This document shows, piece after piece, positions 1 to 5,769 of a stretch of DNA of 6,009 bases. The position numbers and the translations under genes are program-made. The notes under the pieces were generated by a model, which saw only the letters and a list, made by a program, of their open reading frames with translations, was not told where the DNA came from and did no database searches. This DNA is from Anaerolineales bacterium (GTDB lineage: Bacteria; Chloroflexota; Anaerolineae; Anaerolineales; Villigracilaceae): the NCBI GenBank assembly GCA_016789485.1, contig JAEURE010000181.1, positions 1 to 6,009 on the forward strand, written 5' to 3'. Within the stretch, counting starts at the first letter, position 1, and each line of letters starts with the position of its first letter.

Positions 1-1
1 A

Positions 2-748
2 CAAGCTGAAAATTTCGGCGCAAAAGTTGAATTTGACATGGCGAACGAGGTCGATCTTTCCCAGCGCCCATACACGGTCAAGACCGACAGCGGCGAATAC
101 AAAGCTGAAACTTTGATCATTACCACAGGTGCGAACCCGCTTCATTTGGAAATCCCCGGCGAAGTGGAGTTGACAGGCCGCGGCGTTTCCTACTGCGCCA
201 CTTGTGATGGTTGGTTTTTCAAAGACAAGAAAGTTGTTGTGGTGGGCGGCGGAGATAGCGCATTTGAAGAAGCGCTTTTCATCACCCGCTATGCTTCCTC
301 TGTCACACTCATTCATCGCCGCGAAGAATTTCGCGCAGGTGCCATTTTGCAGAACCGCGCAAAGGAACATCCCAAGATGAACTTCATCTTGAACACAGTC
401 GTCACCGAAGCCGTAGGCACAGACAAACTCACAGCCTTGAAATTGAAGAACGTTCAAACGGGTGAAGAGTCCAGCATCGAAACGGATGGCTTATTCATTT
501 TTATTGGTCACTCGCCAAATTCGCAGATCTTCAAAGGTCAGGTGGAGATGAGCGACCTTGGCTACATCATTGTCAACGACAAAATGGAAACCAGTGTCGA
601 AGGCGTGTATGCGGCGGGAGAGATCGCCGATCCGCACTTCCGCCAGGTCATCACATCCGCGGGAATGGGCGCAGCCGCAGCCATTCAGGCGACGCGATTC
701 CTTGAGGAAAAAGACAACGTCCCCGCTGGGGGATCAGTTCCCAGTTAA
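2..748 (+). CDS. trxB: Thioredoxin reductase, 5'-truncated by the window edge
   Basis: This enzyme passes electrons from NADPH through FAD and a redox-active disulfide to thioredoxin in the cytoplasm. The reading frame is open from the first bases, so the Met codon at 38 is an internal residue and not the start. 248 residues are visible, and about 70 N-terminal residues, including the first FAD-binding Rossmann motif, should lie upstream (E. coli TrxB has about 320). The CATC redox centre has its first Cys codon at 194-196. It is followed by the NADPH-binding GGGDSA motif and the HRREEFR motif that binds the NADPH 2'-phosphate. Near the C-terminus are GHSPN and an FAD-contacting AAGEIADPHFRQVITSAG segment. 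The CATC pair argues against the related ferredoxin/flavodoxin-NADP reductases, which lack it. One oddity is Glu where the usual AAGD motif has Asp. No thioredoxin domain is fused at the C-terminus. A terminator follows, so trxB is the last gene of its transcript. Confidence 0.93.
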   Translation, partial: QAENFGAKVEFDMANEVDLSQRPYTVKTDSGEYKAETLIITTGANPLHLEIPGEVELTGRGVSYCATCDGWFFKDKKVVVVGGGDSAFEEALFITRYASSVTLIHRREEFRAGAILQNRAKEHPKMNFILNTVVTEAVGTDKLTALKLKNVQTGEESSIETDGLFIFIGHSPNSQIFKGQVEMSDLGYIIVNDKMETSVEGVYAAGEIADPHFRQVITSAGMGAAAAIQATRFLEEKDNVPAGGSVPS

Positions 749-767
749 GAATGCGATGCGTTGACTG

Positions 768-809
768 GCGAAGCCGTGTCGAAACGAAGCGACAAAGTTC
801 GCGCTTCGC
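768..809. other. Nested inverted repeats in the trxB 3' region
   Basis: The arms gcgaagc (768-774) and gcttcgc (803-809) are perfect complements. Inside them tgtcg (777-781) pairs with cgaca (790-794). An alternative 7-bp stem uses cgaagcg (785-791) with cgcttcg (802-808). A further weak 6-bp stem lies at 817-822/829-834. There is no T-tract, so this is not the terminator. It could be 3'-UTR structure or a decayed dispersed palindromic repeat. Nothing in the sequence decides between these, and short GC-rich palindromes can arise by chance. Apart from this, 749-866 contains no supportable gene. Confidence 0.3.
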
Positions 810-866
810 ACTTAAGGGACAGCTGATCCTGTTCAAGACGCTGAATCCAACCGAATAAATTTTCCC

Positions 867-897
867 AAAAGGACTCGCAGCCAGCCGAGTCCTTTTT
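867..897 (+). terminator. Rho-independent terminator after trxB
   Basis: A perfect 11-bp inverted repeat, aaaaggactcg (867-877) against cgagtcctttt (886-896), encloses an 8-nt loop. A run of five T (893-897) overlaps the 3' arm. The GC-rich core ggactcg/cgagtcc followed directly by T residues is the classical intrinsic terminator form. It separates trxB from the mdh transcript. The A-run on the left arm could give weak activity on the other strand, but no gene needs it there. Confidence 0.85.
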
Positions 898-911
898 ATG
901 CGTGAAAATAT

Positions 912-954
912 GTGACATTTTGTACTTTTGGGCTGTATTACTTTCGGATAAAAT
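912..954 (+). promoter_or_regulatory. Candidate sigma-70-type promoter region for mdh-gltA
   Basis: This AT-rich stretch lies between the trxB terminator and mdh. The best-spaced pair is GTGACA (912-917, 5 of 6 to the -35 consensus), 17 nt, then TGTATT (935-940, 4 of 6 to the -10 consensus). A second possible -10, TAAAAT (949-954, 5 of 6), has only a poor -35 (TTGGGC, 928-933) at a short 15-nt spacing. A promoter is expected here because a terminator lies just upstream and the mdh-gltA unit starts just downstream. Which hexamers are used cannot be settled by eye. Confidence 0.4.
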
Positions 955-1003
955 GAATAAAAAATAGCGGTGTTCTACGCCGTAAAAAACCATTGGAGGA
1001 ACA

Positions 1004-1939
1004 ATGAAGAAAATCTCAATTATCGGCGCCGGTATGACGGGCTCGACTGCCGCACACTGGATTGCCGAACGCGAACTTGCCGACGTTGTTTTGTTGGACG
1101 TGGTGGAGGGAATGCCGCAGGGGAAAAGCCTCGACCTTGCGCAAGCCATGCCCATCATCGGCAAGGATTCGGAAATCGTCGGTACGAATGATTATTCTGC
1201 GACCAAAGGCTCAGATATTATCATTATTACCGCAGGGCTGGCTCGCAAACCCGGCATGAGTCGTGATGATCTGCTCAAGACCAATGCCGAGATCGTTGGC
1301 AAAGCCGCAACCGAAACCCTGAAATATTCTCCTGACGCTTTTTATATTGTATTGACCAACCCGCTCGACACGATGGCGTACTTGACCATGAAAAAGACAG
1401 GTCTGCCGCGCGAACGTGTGATCGGCCAAGCTGGTATTTTGGACTCTGCCCGCATGCGCGCTTTTGTTGCCATGGAAACTGGCGTGAGTGTTGAAAATAT
1501 CAACTGTTATGTACTGGGTGGGCATGGCGATGAGATGGTTCCGTTGACCCGTCATTCGAACGTGGCGGGGATTCCTTTGAAGGAATATTTGCCCGCAGAC
1601 AAACTCGAAGCCATCGTCAACCGCACACGCAAGGGCGGCGGCGAGATCGTCAATTTGCTCAAGACTGGTTCCGCCTATTACGCGCCGTCCATGGCTTGCG
1701 TACAGATGGCGGATGCAATTTTGAAGGATAAGAAGTTGATCGTTCCCTGTGCGGCGTACATGAACGGCGAATACGGGTTGAACGATATGTATTTCGGCGT
1801 ACCCGTCATGCTCGGTGCCGGCGGCATGGAAAAGATCATCGAATACAAGTTCGATTCCGAAGAGAAAGCCATGTTCGAGAAATCGGCGGCGTCTGTCAAA
1901 GAGACGCACGAGGCGCTTAAGAGCCTGGTCACACTTTAG
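1004..1939 (+). CDS. mdh: NAD-dependent malate dehydrogenase (LDH-like type)
   Basis: The enzyme interconverts malate and oxaloacetate with NAD in the TCA cycle, in the cytoplasm. The 311 residues are full length for the LDH-like MDH family (Pfam Ldh_1_N/Ldh_1_C). The N-terminal GAGMTG dinucleotide motif (residues 8-13) and Asp32 after the second beta strand fit NAD rather than NADP. ARKPGMSRDDL holds Arg81, at the position where lactate dehydrogenases have Gln, and Arg87. Together they mark malate/oxaloacetate specificity. Asn119 (TNPLD), Asp147 and Arg150 (ILDSAR) and the catalytic His174 (GGHGD) are all present. The GGGEIVNLLKTGSAYYAP stretch closely matches Chloroflexus MDH as I recall it. 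The start at 1004 is supported by GGAGGA at 995-1000, with slightly tight spacing. It lies 70 bp upstream of citrate synthase on the same strand, so the two are probably co-transcribed. No key residue is missing. Confidence 0.97.
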   Translation: MKKISIIGAGMTGSTAAHWIAERELADVVLLDVVEGMPQGKSLDLAQAMPIIGKDSEIVGTNDYSATKGSDIIIITAGLARKPGMSRDDLLKTNAEIVGKAATETLKYSPDAFYIVLTNPLDTMAYLTMKKTGLPRERVIGQAGILDSARMRAFVAMETGVSVENINCYVLGGHGDEMVPLTRHSNVAGIPLKEYLPADKLEAIVNRTRKGGGEIVNLLKTGSAYYAPSMACVQMADAILKDKKLIVPCAAYMNGEYGLNDMYFGVPVMLGAGGMEKIIEYKFDSEEKAMFEKSAASVKETHEALKSLVTL

Positions 1940-1946
1940 TTTGCTT

Positions 1947-1982
1947 CAAAGGTCGAAGGTCAAAAACGACATTCGACCTTTG
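1947..1982 (+). other. Strong hairpin between mdh and gltA (attenuator, processing site or weak terminator)
   Basis: The arms caaaggtcgaa (1947-1957) and ttcgacctttg (1972-1982) are perfect 11-bp complements. After one mismatch (1958/1971) the stem continues with gtc (1959-1961) against gac (1968-1970), closing on a 6-nt loop. The hairpin starts 7 nt after the mdh stop, and the gltA ribosome binding site begins 15 nt after it ends. Only a broken T-tract follows (tt then atgaaaa), so it is a poor intrinsic terminator. It could cause partial termination, protect the mdh 3' end, or direct mRNA processing. The structure is seen in the sequence; its role is inferred. Confidence 0.6.
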
Positions 1983-2009
1983 TTATGAAAAATAACGAAG
2001 GAGCCTATC

Positions 2010-3329
2010 ATGATCTTGCATGAAAAAATCTCTGCTCAATTGCCAGCATGGCGCGAGCGCATTAAGTCTCTCTCCAAGGAACACGCCGAAGTGAAAGTGG
2101 CAGATGTCACCGTGGGGCAGATCGTCGGTGGGATGCGTGATATCAAGTCCCTGCTGTCGGATGTCTCATTTGTTGACCCCGCCGAAGGCATTCGCTTTCG
2201 CGGTTTATCCATCCCTGAATTATTGAAGGCGCTGCCCAAAGCCCGCGGCGGCAAGATGCCTTTGGTTGGCGGTCTGTATTATTTATTGATGATCGGTGAA
2301 GTGCCGAGCAAGGAAGATGCGCACGCAGTGGAAGCCGAATGGGCAAAGCGCGCCAGCGTCCCTGATTATGTTTACAAGATGCTCAAGACCATGCCGAAAG
2401 AGACTCACCCAATGACTCTCTTTTCACAGGCTGTGCTTGCGCTGCAAAACGGCTCGGTCTTCGCCAGCAAATATCACAGCATGAAAAAAGATGTCTATTG
2501 GGAAGCGGCACTGGAAGACAGCCTGGATCTGACCGCCAAACTCCCCGTCATTGCCGCCTACATCTATCGTATGAAATATTTTGGCGAAAAAGCCAAGCCG
2601 AAATACAACCCCAAGCTTGATTACGGTGCAAACTTTTCCAGGATGATGAAAGTTTCGGACAAGAAGGGCTACGCCGAACTGGCCCGCCTGTACTTCATTT
2701 TGCACAGCGATCACGAAGCTGGAAATGTTTCTGCGCACACGATGCACCTTGTCGGATCTGCTCTTTCCGACCCATACCTTTCCTTCTCTGCCGCGCTTAA
2801 CGGTCTCGCTGGACCTTTACATGGCCTGGCAAATCAAGAGTGTCTTGGCTGGTTATTGGAAGTGCACAAGAAATTTGGCGGCGTTCCTTCGCGTGATGAT
2901 CTCTACAAATTCGCCTGGGACACGCTCAACGGCGGACATGTCATCCCTGGTTATGGACACGCGGTACTGCGCGTTCCCGATCCCCGTTACATGGCGCAGA
3001 TGGAGTTTGCCAAGAAGCGCTTCCCTGATGATGAACTTCTCCGTTTGGCTGATCTGGTCTTTGACGTGGTCCCTGCCGTGCTCAAAGAACAAGGCAAAGC
3101 GAAGAATCCAGCTCCGAACGTGGACGCCATCTCTGGAACATTGCAGTATTACTACGGCGTGAGAGATTTCGACTTCTATACCGTTCTCTTTGGCGTAGGC
3201 CGCGCCCTGGGTGTGACAGCCAACTATGTTTGGGCGCGTGCGCTTGGCATGCCGATTGAACGTCCCAAGTCTTTGACCACAAAGATGCTGGAAGATGTTG
3301 TCGCCAAGGCTGATGCTCAACCTGTGTAA
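2010..3329 (+). CDS. gltA: Citrate (Si)-synthase, mitochondrial/eukaryotic type
   Basis: This enzyme condenses oxaloacetate with acetyl-CoA to citrate, the entry step of the TCA cycle. The 439 residues match the animal mitochondrial enzyme along their length, not the shorter Gram-positive or NADH-inhibited E. coli types. Shared blocks include DPAEGIRFRGLSIPE (56-70), HSDHEAGNVSAHT (232-244), VGSALSDPYLSF (248-259), NGLAGPLHGLANQE (264-277), PGYGHAVLR (313-321) and EQGKAKNP (360-367). The catalytic trio is His271, His317 and Asp372. Other substrate residues are His235, Arg326, Arg398 and Arg418. All lie exactly three below the pig numbers I recall (274, 320, 375, 238, 329, 401, 421), so there is no net insertion or deletion across the active-site half. 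No mitochondrial-style presequence precedes the aligned N-terminus. The start is supported by AAGGAG at 1998-2003, 6 nt upstream. Similar eukaryote-like citrate synthases are known from Geobacteraceae. Probably expressed with mdh, whose product it consumes. Confidence 0.97.
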   Translation: MILHEKISAQLPAWRERIKSLSKEHAEVKVADVTVGQIVGGMRDIKSLLSDVSFVDPAEGIRFRGLSIPELLKALPKARGGKMPLVGGLYYLLMIGEVPSKEDAHAVEAEWAKRASVPDYVYKMLKTMPKETHPMTLFSQAVLALQNGSVFASKYHSMKKDVYWEAALEDSLDLTAKLPVIAAYIYRMKYFGEKAKPKYNPKLDYGANFSRMMKVSDKKGYAELARLYFILHSDHEAGNVSAHTMHLVGSALSDPYLSFSAALNGLAGPLHGLANQECLGWLLEVHKKFGGVPSRDDLYKFAWDTLNGGHVIPGYGHAVLRVPDPRYMAQMEFAKKRFPDDELLRLADLVFDVVPAVLKEQGKAKNPAPNVDAISGTLQYYYGVRDFDFYTVLFGVGRALGVTANYVWARALGMPIERPKSLTTKMLEDVVAKADAQPV

Positions 3330-3337
3330 GTAAATAA

Positions 3338-3371
3338 AAAAAACTCCCGAAGATTTCTTCGGGAGTTTTTT
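3338..3371. terminator. Bidirectional Rho-independent terminator between convergent genes
   Basis: A 9-bp stem, ctcccgaag (3344-3352) against cttcgggag (3357-3365), closes on a 4-nt loop. It is flanked by an A-run (3336-3343) and a T-run (3366-3371) that extend the pairing by six A-T pairs. On the + strand it ends citrate synthase, whose stop is at 3327-3329. On the - strand the A-run becomes a T-tract and ends the small gene, whose stop codon (3374-3376) is only two bases from the hairpin. It is the strongest terminator in the window. Confidence 0.93.
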
Positions 3372-3373
3372 AT

Positions 3374-3637
3374 TTAAGTGGCACCAGTTTTCTTATGTTC
3401 TTCATCCGCGATCTCGAACTTGACCAATCTTACAATGCGCACCTTGTCCCTCACATACCAGGGGACAATTTGCTTCGCATGCTCAAGGCTTTCGGCTTCC
3501 AGAATTGCCCATCCCGTATGCTCATTGTCCTTGCAGCCCCACTCAAACTGGTGCAAATAGCCTGCTGCGTGAAGGTCTTGTAAAATCTGGTCGCAGCTTT
3601 CGGCCGGGTGCGGGGATTCGATCATGTAGCGTTCCAT
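3374..3637 (-). CDS. Small conserved-looking protein of unknown function, 87 residues
   Basis: I do not recognise a named family with certainty. I recall similar small uncharacterised proteins with an HTGWAI segment in other bacteria, but cannot confirm this. The residue pattern suggests a single beta-alpha-beta-beta-alpha-beta ferredoxin-like domain. Strand RYMIES (3-8), a helix near 11-25, strands around 28-34 and 42-48, a helix near 50-58 and a strand near 65-74 are followed by a charged tail. Notable residues are Cys15, Cys35 in FEWGC, and His40 in HTGW. No signal peptide or membrane segment is visible, so it is probably cytosolic. The frame is open to a further ATG at 3697, but I chose 3637. 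An AAGGAG site sits 5 nt before it, and a near-consensus promoter places the transcription start downstream of 3697. It follows ptrB on the same strand with 68 bp between them, but appears able to be transcribed alone. It could be a dimeric alpha-beta barrel (YCII-like) binding protein; this is a guess from the predicted fold. Confidence 0.8.
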   Translation of the reverse strand: MERYMIESPHPAESCDQILQDLHAAGYLHQFEWGCKDNEHTGWAILEAESLEHAKQIVPWYVRDKVRIVRLVKFEIADEEHKKTGAT

Positions 3638-3642
3638 AGCAT

Positions 3643-3648
3643 CTCCTT
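3643..3648 (-). promoter_or_regulatory. Ribosome binding site that fixes the start of the small gene
   Basis: AAGGAG on the - strand lies 5 nt upstream of the ATG at 3637-3635. The longer alternative start at 3697 has no comparable site, and its ATG falls inside the -35 element of the promoter. This supports the 87-residue form over the 107-residue form. Confidence 0.85.
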
Positions 3649-3668
3649 TTACCGATAAATATAGGAAG

Positions 3669-3697
3669 ATTATAGAACTTTTATTTTTGGTTTTCAA
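3669..3697 (-). promoter_or_regulatory. Near-consensus sigma-70-type promoter of the small gene
   Basis: Read on the - strand, TTGAAA (3697-3692, 5 of 6 to the -35 consensus) is followed by a 17-nt spacer (3691-3675) and a perfect TATAAT (3674-3669). The spacer is A-rich. Transcription would start near 3662, leaving a leader of about 25 nt before the ATG at 3637. This is the best promoter match in the window. It lies in the 68-bp gap after the ptrB stop codon, so the small gene can be expressed independently of the peptidase operon. Confidence 0.82.
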
Positions 3698-3705
3698 TCA
3701 CCAAT

Positions 3706-5760
3706 TTAAGTCAACTTGTCGATCAGGAATGCAAAATCCAGCACATTTTCCTTGAGCCAGTCGTACCGTCCGCTGGCGCCAGCGTGACCTGCGCTGAAAT
3801 TGGTCTGAAGCATGGCAAGGTTGTCGCCTTTTTTGATGTCTCGTATCCTTGCCAGGAACTTGGCGGGTTCCCAATATGCCACGCGCGGATCGTTGTAGCC
3901 CGTTGTCAGAAGCAGGTGAGGATATTCCACGGGCTTGATATTGTCATAGGGAGAATAGGAAAGCATGTAATCAAAGGCATCCTTGGCCTCAGGGTTGCCC
4001 CATTGGTCATATTCCAGTGTGGTCAATGGGATGGTCGGGTCGCTCATGCTGGTGATCACATCCAAAAACGGGACCTTGCAGATCACCACTTTGAAAAGGT
4101 CTGGCCGCATGATCAAGCTTGCTCCCACTAACAGTCCACCAGCGGAACTGCCGATGATGGCCAGTTTTTCTGGGGAAGTAAAACCTTCCTTGACCAGATG
4201 CTCGGCGCAGGCTATGAAATCGGTAAAGGAATTTTTTTTATTCAGCAACCTGCCTTCATCGTACCAGGCGCGGCCCATTTCCATTCCGCCGCGGACATGT
4301 CCAATTGCAAAGACGAATCCACGGTCGAGAATGCTGATGATGTTTGCGTTGAAGTGCGCCTCACTGGACGCACCATATGCGCCATAGCCATACAGCAGAG
4401 TGGGATTCCGCCCATTTTTTTGCAGGTCTTTTCGGTAGGCAATGGACATTGGCACCTGTTTTCCATCGGGCGCGTTGGCGAAGATCAATTCTGTGGTGTA
4501 TTGTGTTCTGTCGTATCCATTTGGGATTTGGTCTTCCTTCAGGGTTTTCCATTCGCCTGTATCCATGTCAATACTCGCAACAGTGAAAGGAGTGATGAGC
4601 GACGAATATTTGACGCGTACATGCTTTGATTTAAATTCAAGGTTGATTTCGACTGCCGCTTCGTATGTCGGGTCGGGGAACTTAACATAGAAAGACTTGC
4701 CGACATCATTGATTTTGCAGACGTGTAATTGTTTGATTCCGTTTTTACGCTCGTGCAGCACGATATGATTCTCGAACAGATCGAAATGTTCGAGCAGAAC
4801 ATCCTCACGGTGGGGGATGACATCCTGCCAGTTCTCCATGCCCGGAGCGGAGATGGGTGCCTTGACCAGTTTGTAGTTGTAGGCGTCCTTGTTGGTGATG
4901 ATGTAGAGGAAGTCGCCGTGATGCCCGGCGTAGTATTCGAGTCCAAGCTGACGGGGTTGAATCAGTTTGAGGTCAGCATCAGGCTGATCGGTCCGCATGA
5001 AGCGCATTTCCTGGGCAAGCGTGTTGTAGTGGAAAAGCATCAAATAGTCTTTGCTGCGTGACTTGTGCAGGGAAAGCGCGAACGTATCATCTGTTTCGTG
5101 AAAAAGCAGAGTATCTTCGCTTGGGTTTGTGCCAAGCGTGTGGCGGAATAATTTGTCTGCACGGTGGTATTCATCCAGAGTCAGGTAGTAAATGGTTTTG
5201 TTGTCTTTCGCCCATTCGACCCCGGTGGAATAATAAACATTCCCGTGTGCCCGCTGGATCTGTTCAGGGAGAAGTTCACCAGTGATTAAGTCTTTGATGT
5301 AGATCGTATATACTTCCGCGCCTTCGAGATCTACAGAATAGGCAAGCTTGGTCTGGTCGGGACTGATGCTGAAAGCGCTGACGCTGCAAAACTCATTTCC
5401 TTCCGCAAGGATGTTTTGATCCAGCAGGATTTCTTCGGGCGCTTCAAGGGAGCTTTTCTTGCGGCAATAAATGGGATATTGTTTTTTCGCTTCGGTGCGC
5501 GTGTAATAAAAATAATTTTCAAATTCCTCAGGGACGCTGCTGTCCACTTCCTGAATACGCCCCTTCATTTCCTGAAAGAGGATTTCCTGCAGCGGTTTGA
5601 TGTGACTCAGAGTTTCTTCCAAATATTTGTTTTCAGCCTGTAAAAACTTGATGACTTCAGGGTCTTCACGGTCGCGCATCCAGTAGTATTCATCGTTGCG
5701 GGCGACGCCGTGCTGTGTAAGGATCGTTTCTCGTTTTGCAGGGATCGAATATGATGCCAT
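3706..5760 (-). CDS. ptrB: Oligopeptidase B-like serine peptidase (S9A prolyl oligopeptidase family)
   Basis: The enzyme should cut short peptides, in oligopeptidase B after Arg or Lys, in the cytoplasm; no signal peptide is visible. Its 684 residues match E. coli PtrB (about 686). The layout is an N-terminal segment (1-70), a beta-propeller that screens substrates by size (about 75-410), and an alpha/beta-hydrolase domain (about 415-684). The catalytic residues are Ser539 in GSSAGG, Asp624 in GYNDPRVAYWEPAKF and His659 in SAGHAGASGR. Their 85 and 35 spacings equal those I recall for E. coli (532, 617, 652). YGYGAYGAS (457-465), HVRGGMEMG (488-496) and IPLTTLEYDQWGNP (577-590) are family signatures. 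The S1 acidic pair is Glu583 and Asp585. The second pair, Asp460/Asp462 in E. coli, reads Glu467 and His469, so preference for a second basic residue may be weaker. AGGAG at 5765-5769 supports the start. It lies 7 nt after the dinB-like gene, in one operon. Confidence 0.94.
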   Translation of the reverse strand: MASYSIPAKRETILTQHGVARNDEYYWMRDREDPEVIKFLQAENKYLEETLSHIKPLQEILFQEMKGRIQEVDSSVPEEFENYFYYTRTEAKKQYPIYCRKKSSLEAPEEILLDQNILAEGNEFCSVSAFSISPDQTKLAYSVDLEGAEVYTIYIKDLITGELLPEQIQRAHGNVYYSTGVEWAKDNKTIYYLTLDEYHRADKLFRHTLGTNPSEDTLLFHETDDTFALSLHKSRSKDYLMLFHYNTLAQEMRFMRTDQPDADLKLIQPRQLGLEYYAGHHGDFLYIITNKDAYNYKLVKAPISAPGMENWQDVIPHREDVLLEHFDLFENHIVLHERKNGIKQLHVCKINDVGKSFYVKFPDPTYEAAVEINLEFKSKHVRVKYSSLITPFTVASIDMDTGEWKTLKEDQIPNGYDRTQYTTELIFANAPDGKQVPMSIAYRKDLQKNGRNPTLLYGYGAYGASSEAHFNANIISILDRGFVFAIGHVRGGMEMGRAWYDEGRLLNKKNSFTDFIACAEHLVKEGFTSPEKLAIIGSSAGGLLVGASLIMRPDLFKVVICKVPFLDVITSMSDPTIPLTTLEYDQWGNPEAKDAFDYMLSYSPYDNIKPVEYPHLLLTTGYNDPRVAYWEPAKFLARIRDIKKGDNLAMLQTNFSAGHAGASGRYDWLKENVLDFAFLIDKLT

Positions 5761-5764
5761 GATG

Positions 5765-5769
5765 CTCCT
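5765..5769 (-). promoter_or_regulatory. Ribosome binding site of ptrB overlapping the upstream stop codon
   Basis: AGGAG on the - strand ends 4 nt before the ptrB ATG (5760-5758). Its first two bases are also the last two of the TAG stop (5770-5768) of the dinB-like gene. This arrangement is typical of translationally coupled operon genes and supports the chosen ptrB start. Confidence 0.85.

Noticed and set aside
38..40. ATG at 38 as the start of trxB
   Set aside because: The frame is open upstream to the window edge. A start here would remove the N-terminal FAD domain, and no ribosome binding site precedes it. The residues before it read as normal protein.
911..925. A CRP-like half site (TGTGACA) before mdh
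   Set aside because: No TCACA partner arm occurs at the right spacing, and the word is equally well explained as part of a -35 element.
745..1164. A 139-codon open frame on the - strand across the trxB-mdh spacer
   Set aside because: It runs through the trxB terminator and the mdh promoter and into mdh in antisense. Its product has no recognisable domain, and the spacer is better explained by regulatory elements.
1211..1909. A 232-codon open frame antisense to mdh
   Set aside because: It lies wholly inside the clearly conserved mdh gene, and its protein is low-complexity and His/Arg-rich with no recognised family. It is a shadow of codon use on the other strand.
2853..3320. A 155-codon open frame antisense to citrate synthase
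   Set aside because: It mirrors the third-position bias of the true gene, has no recognised motif, and no separate promoter or ribosome binding site was evident.
3695..3697. ATG at 3697 as the start of the small - strand gene
   Set aside because: The codon lies within the -35 element of the gene's own promoter, upstream of the expected transcription start. A good ribosome binding site marks the ATG at 3637 instead.
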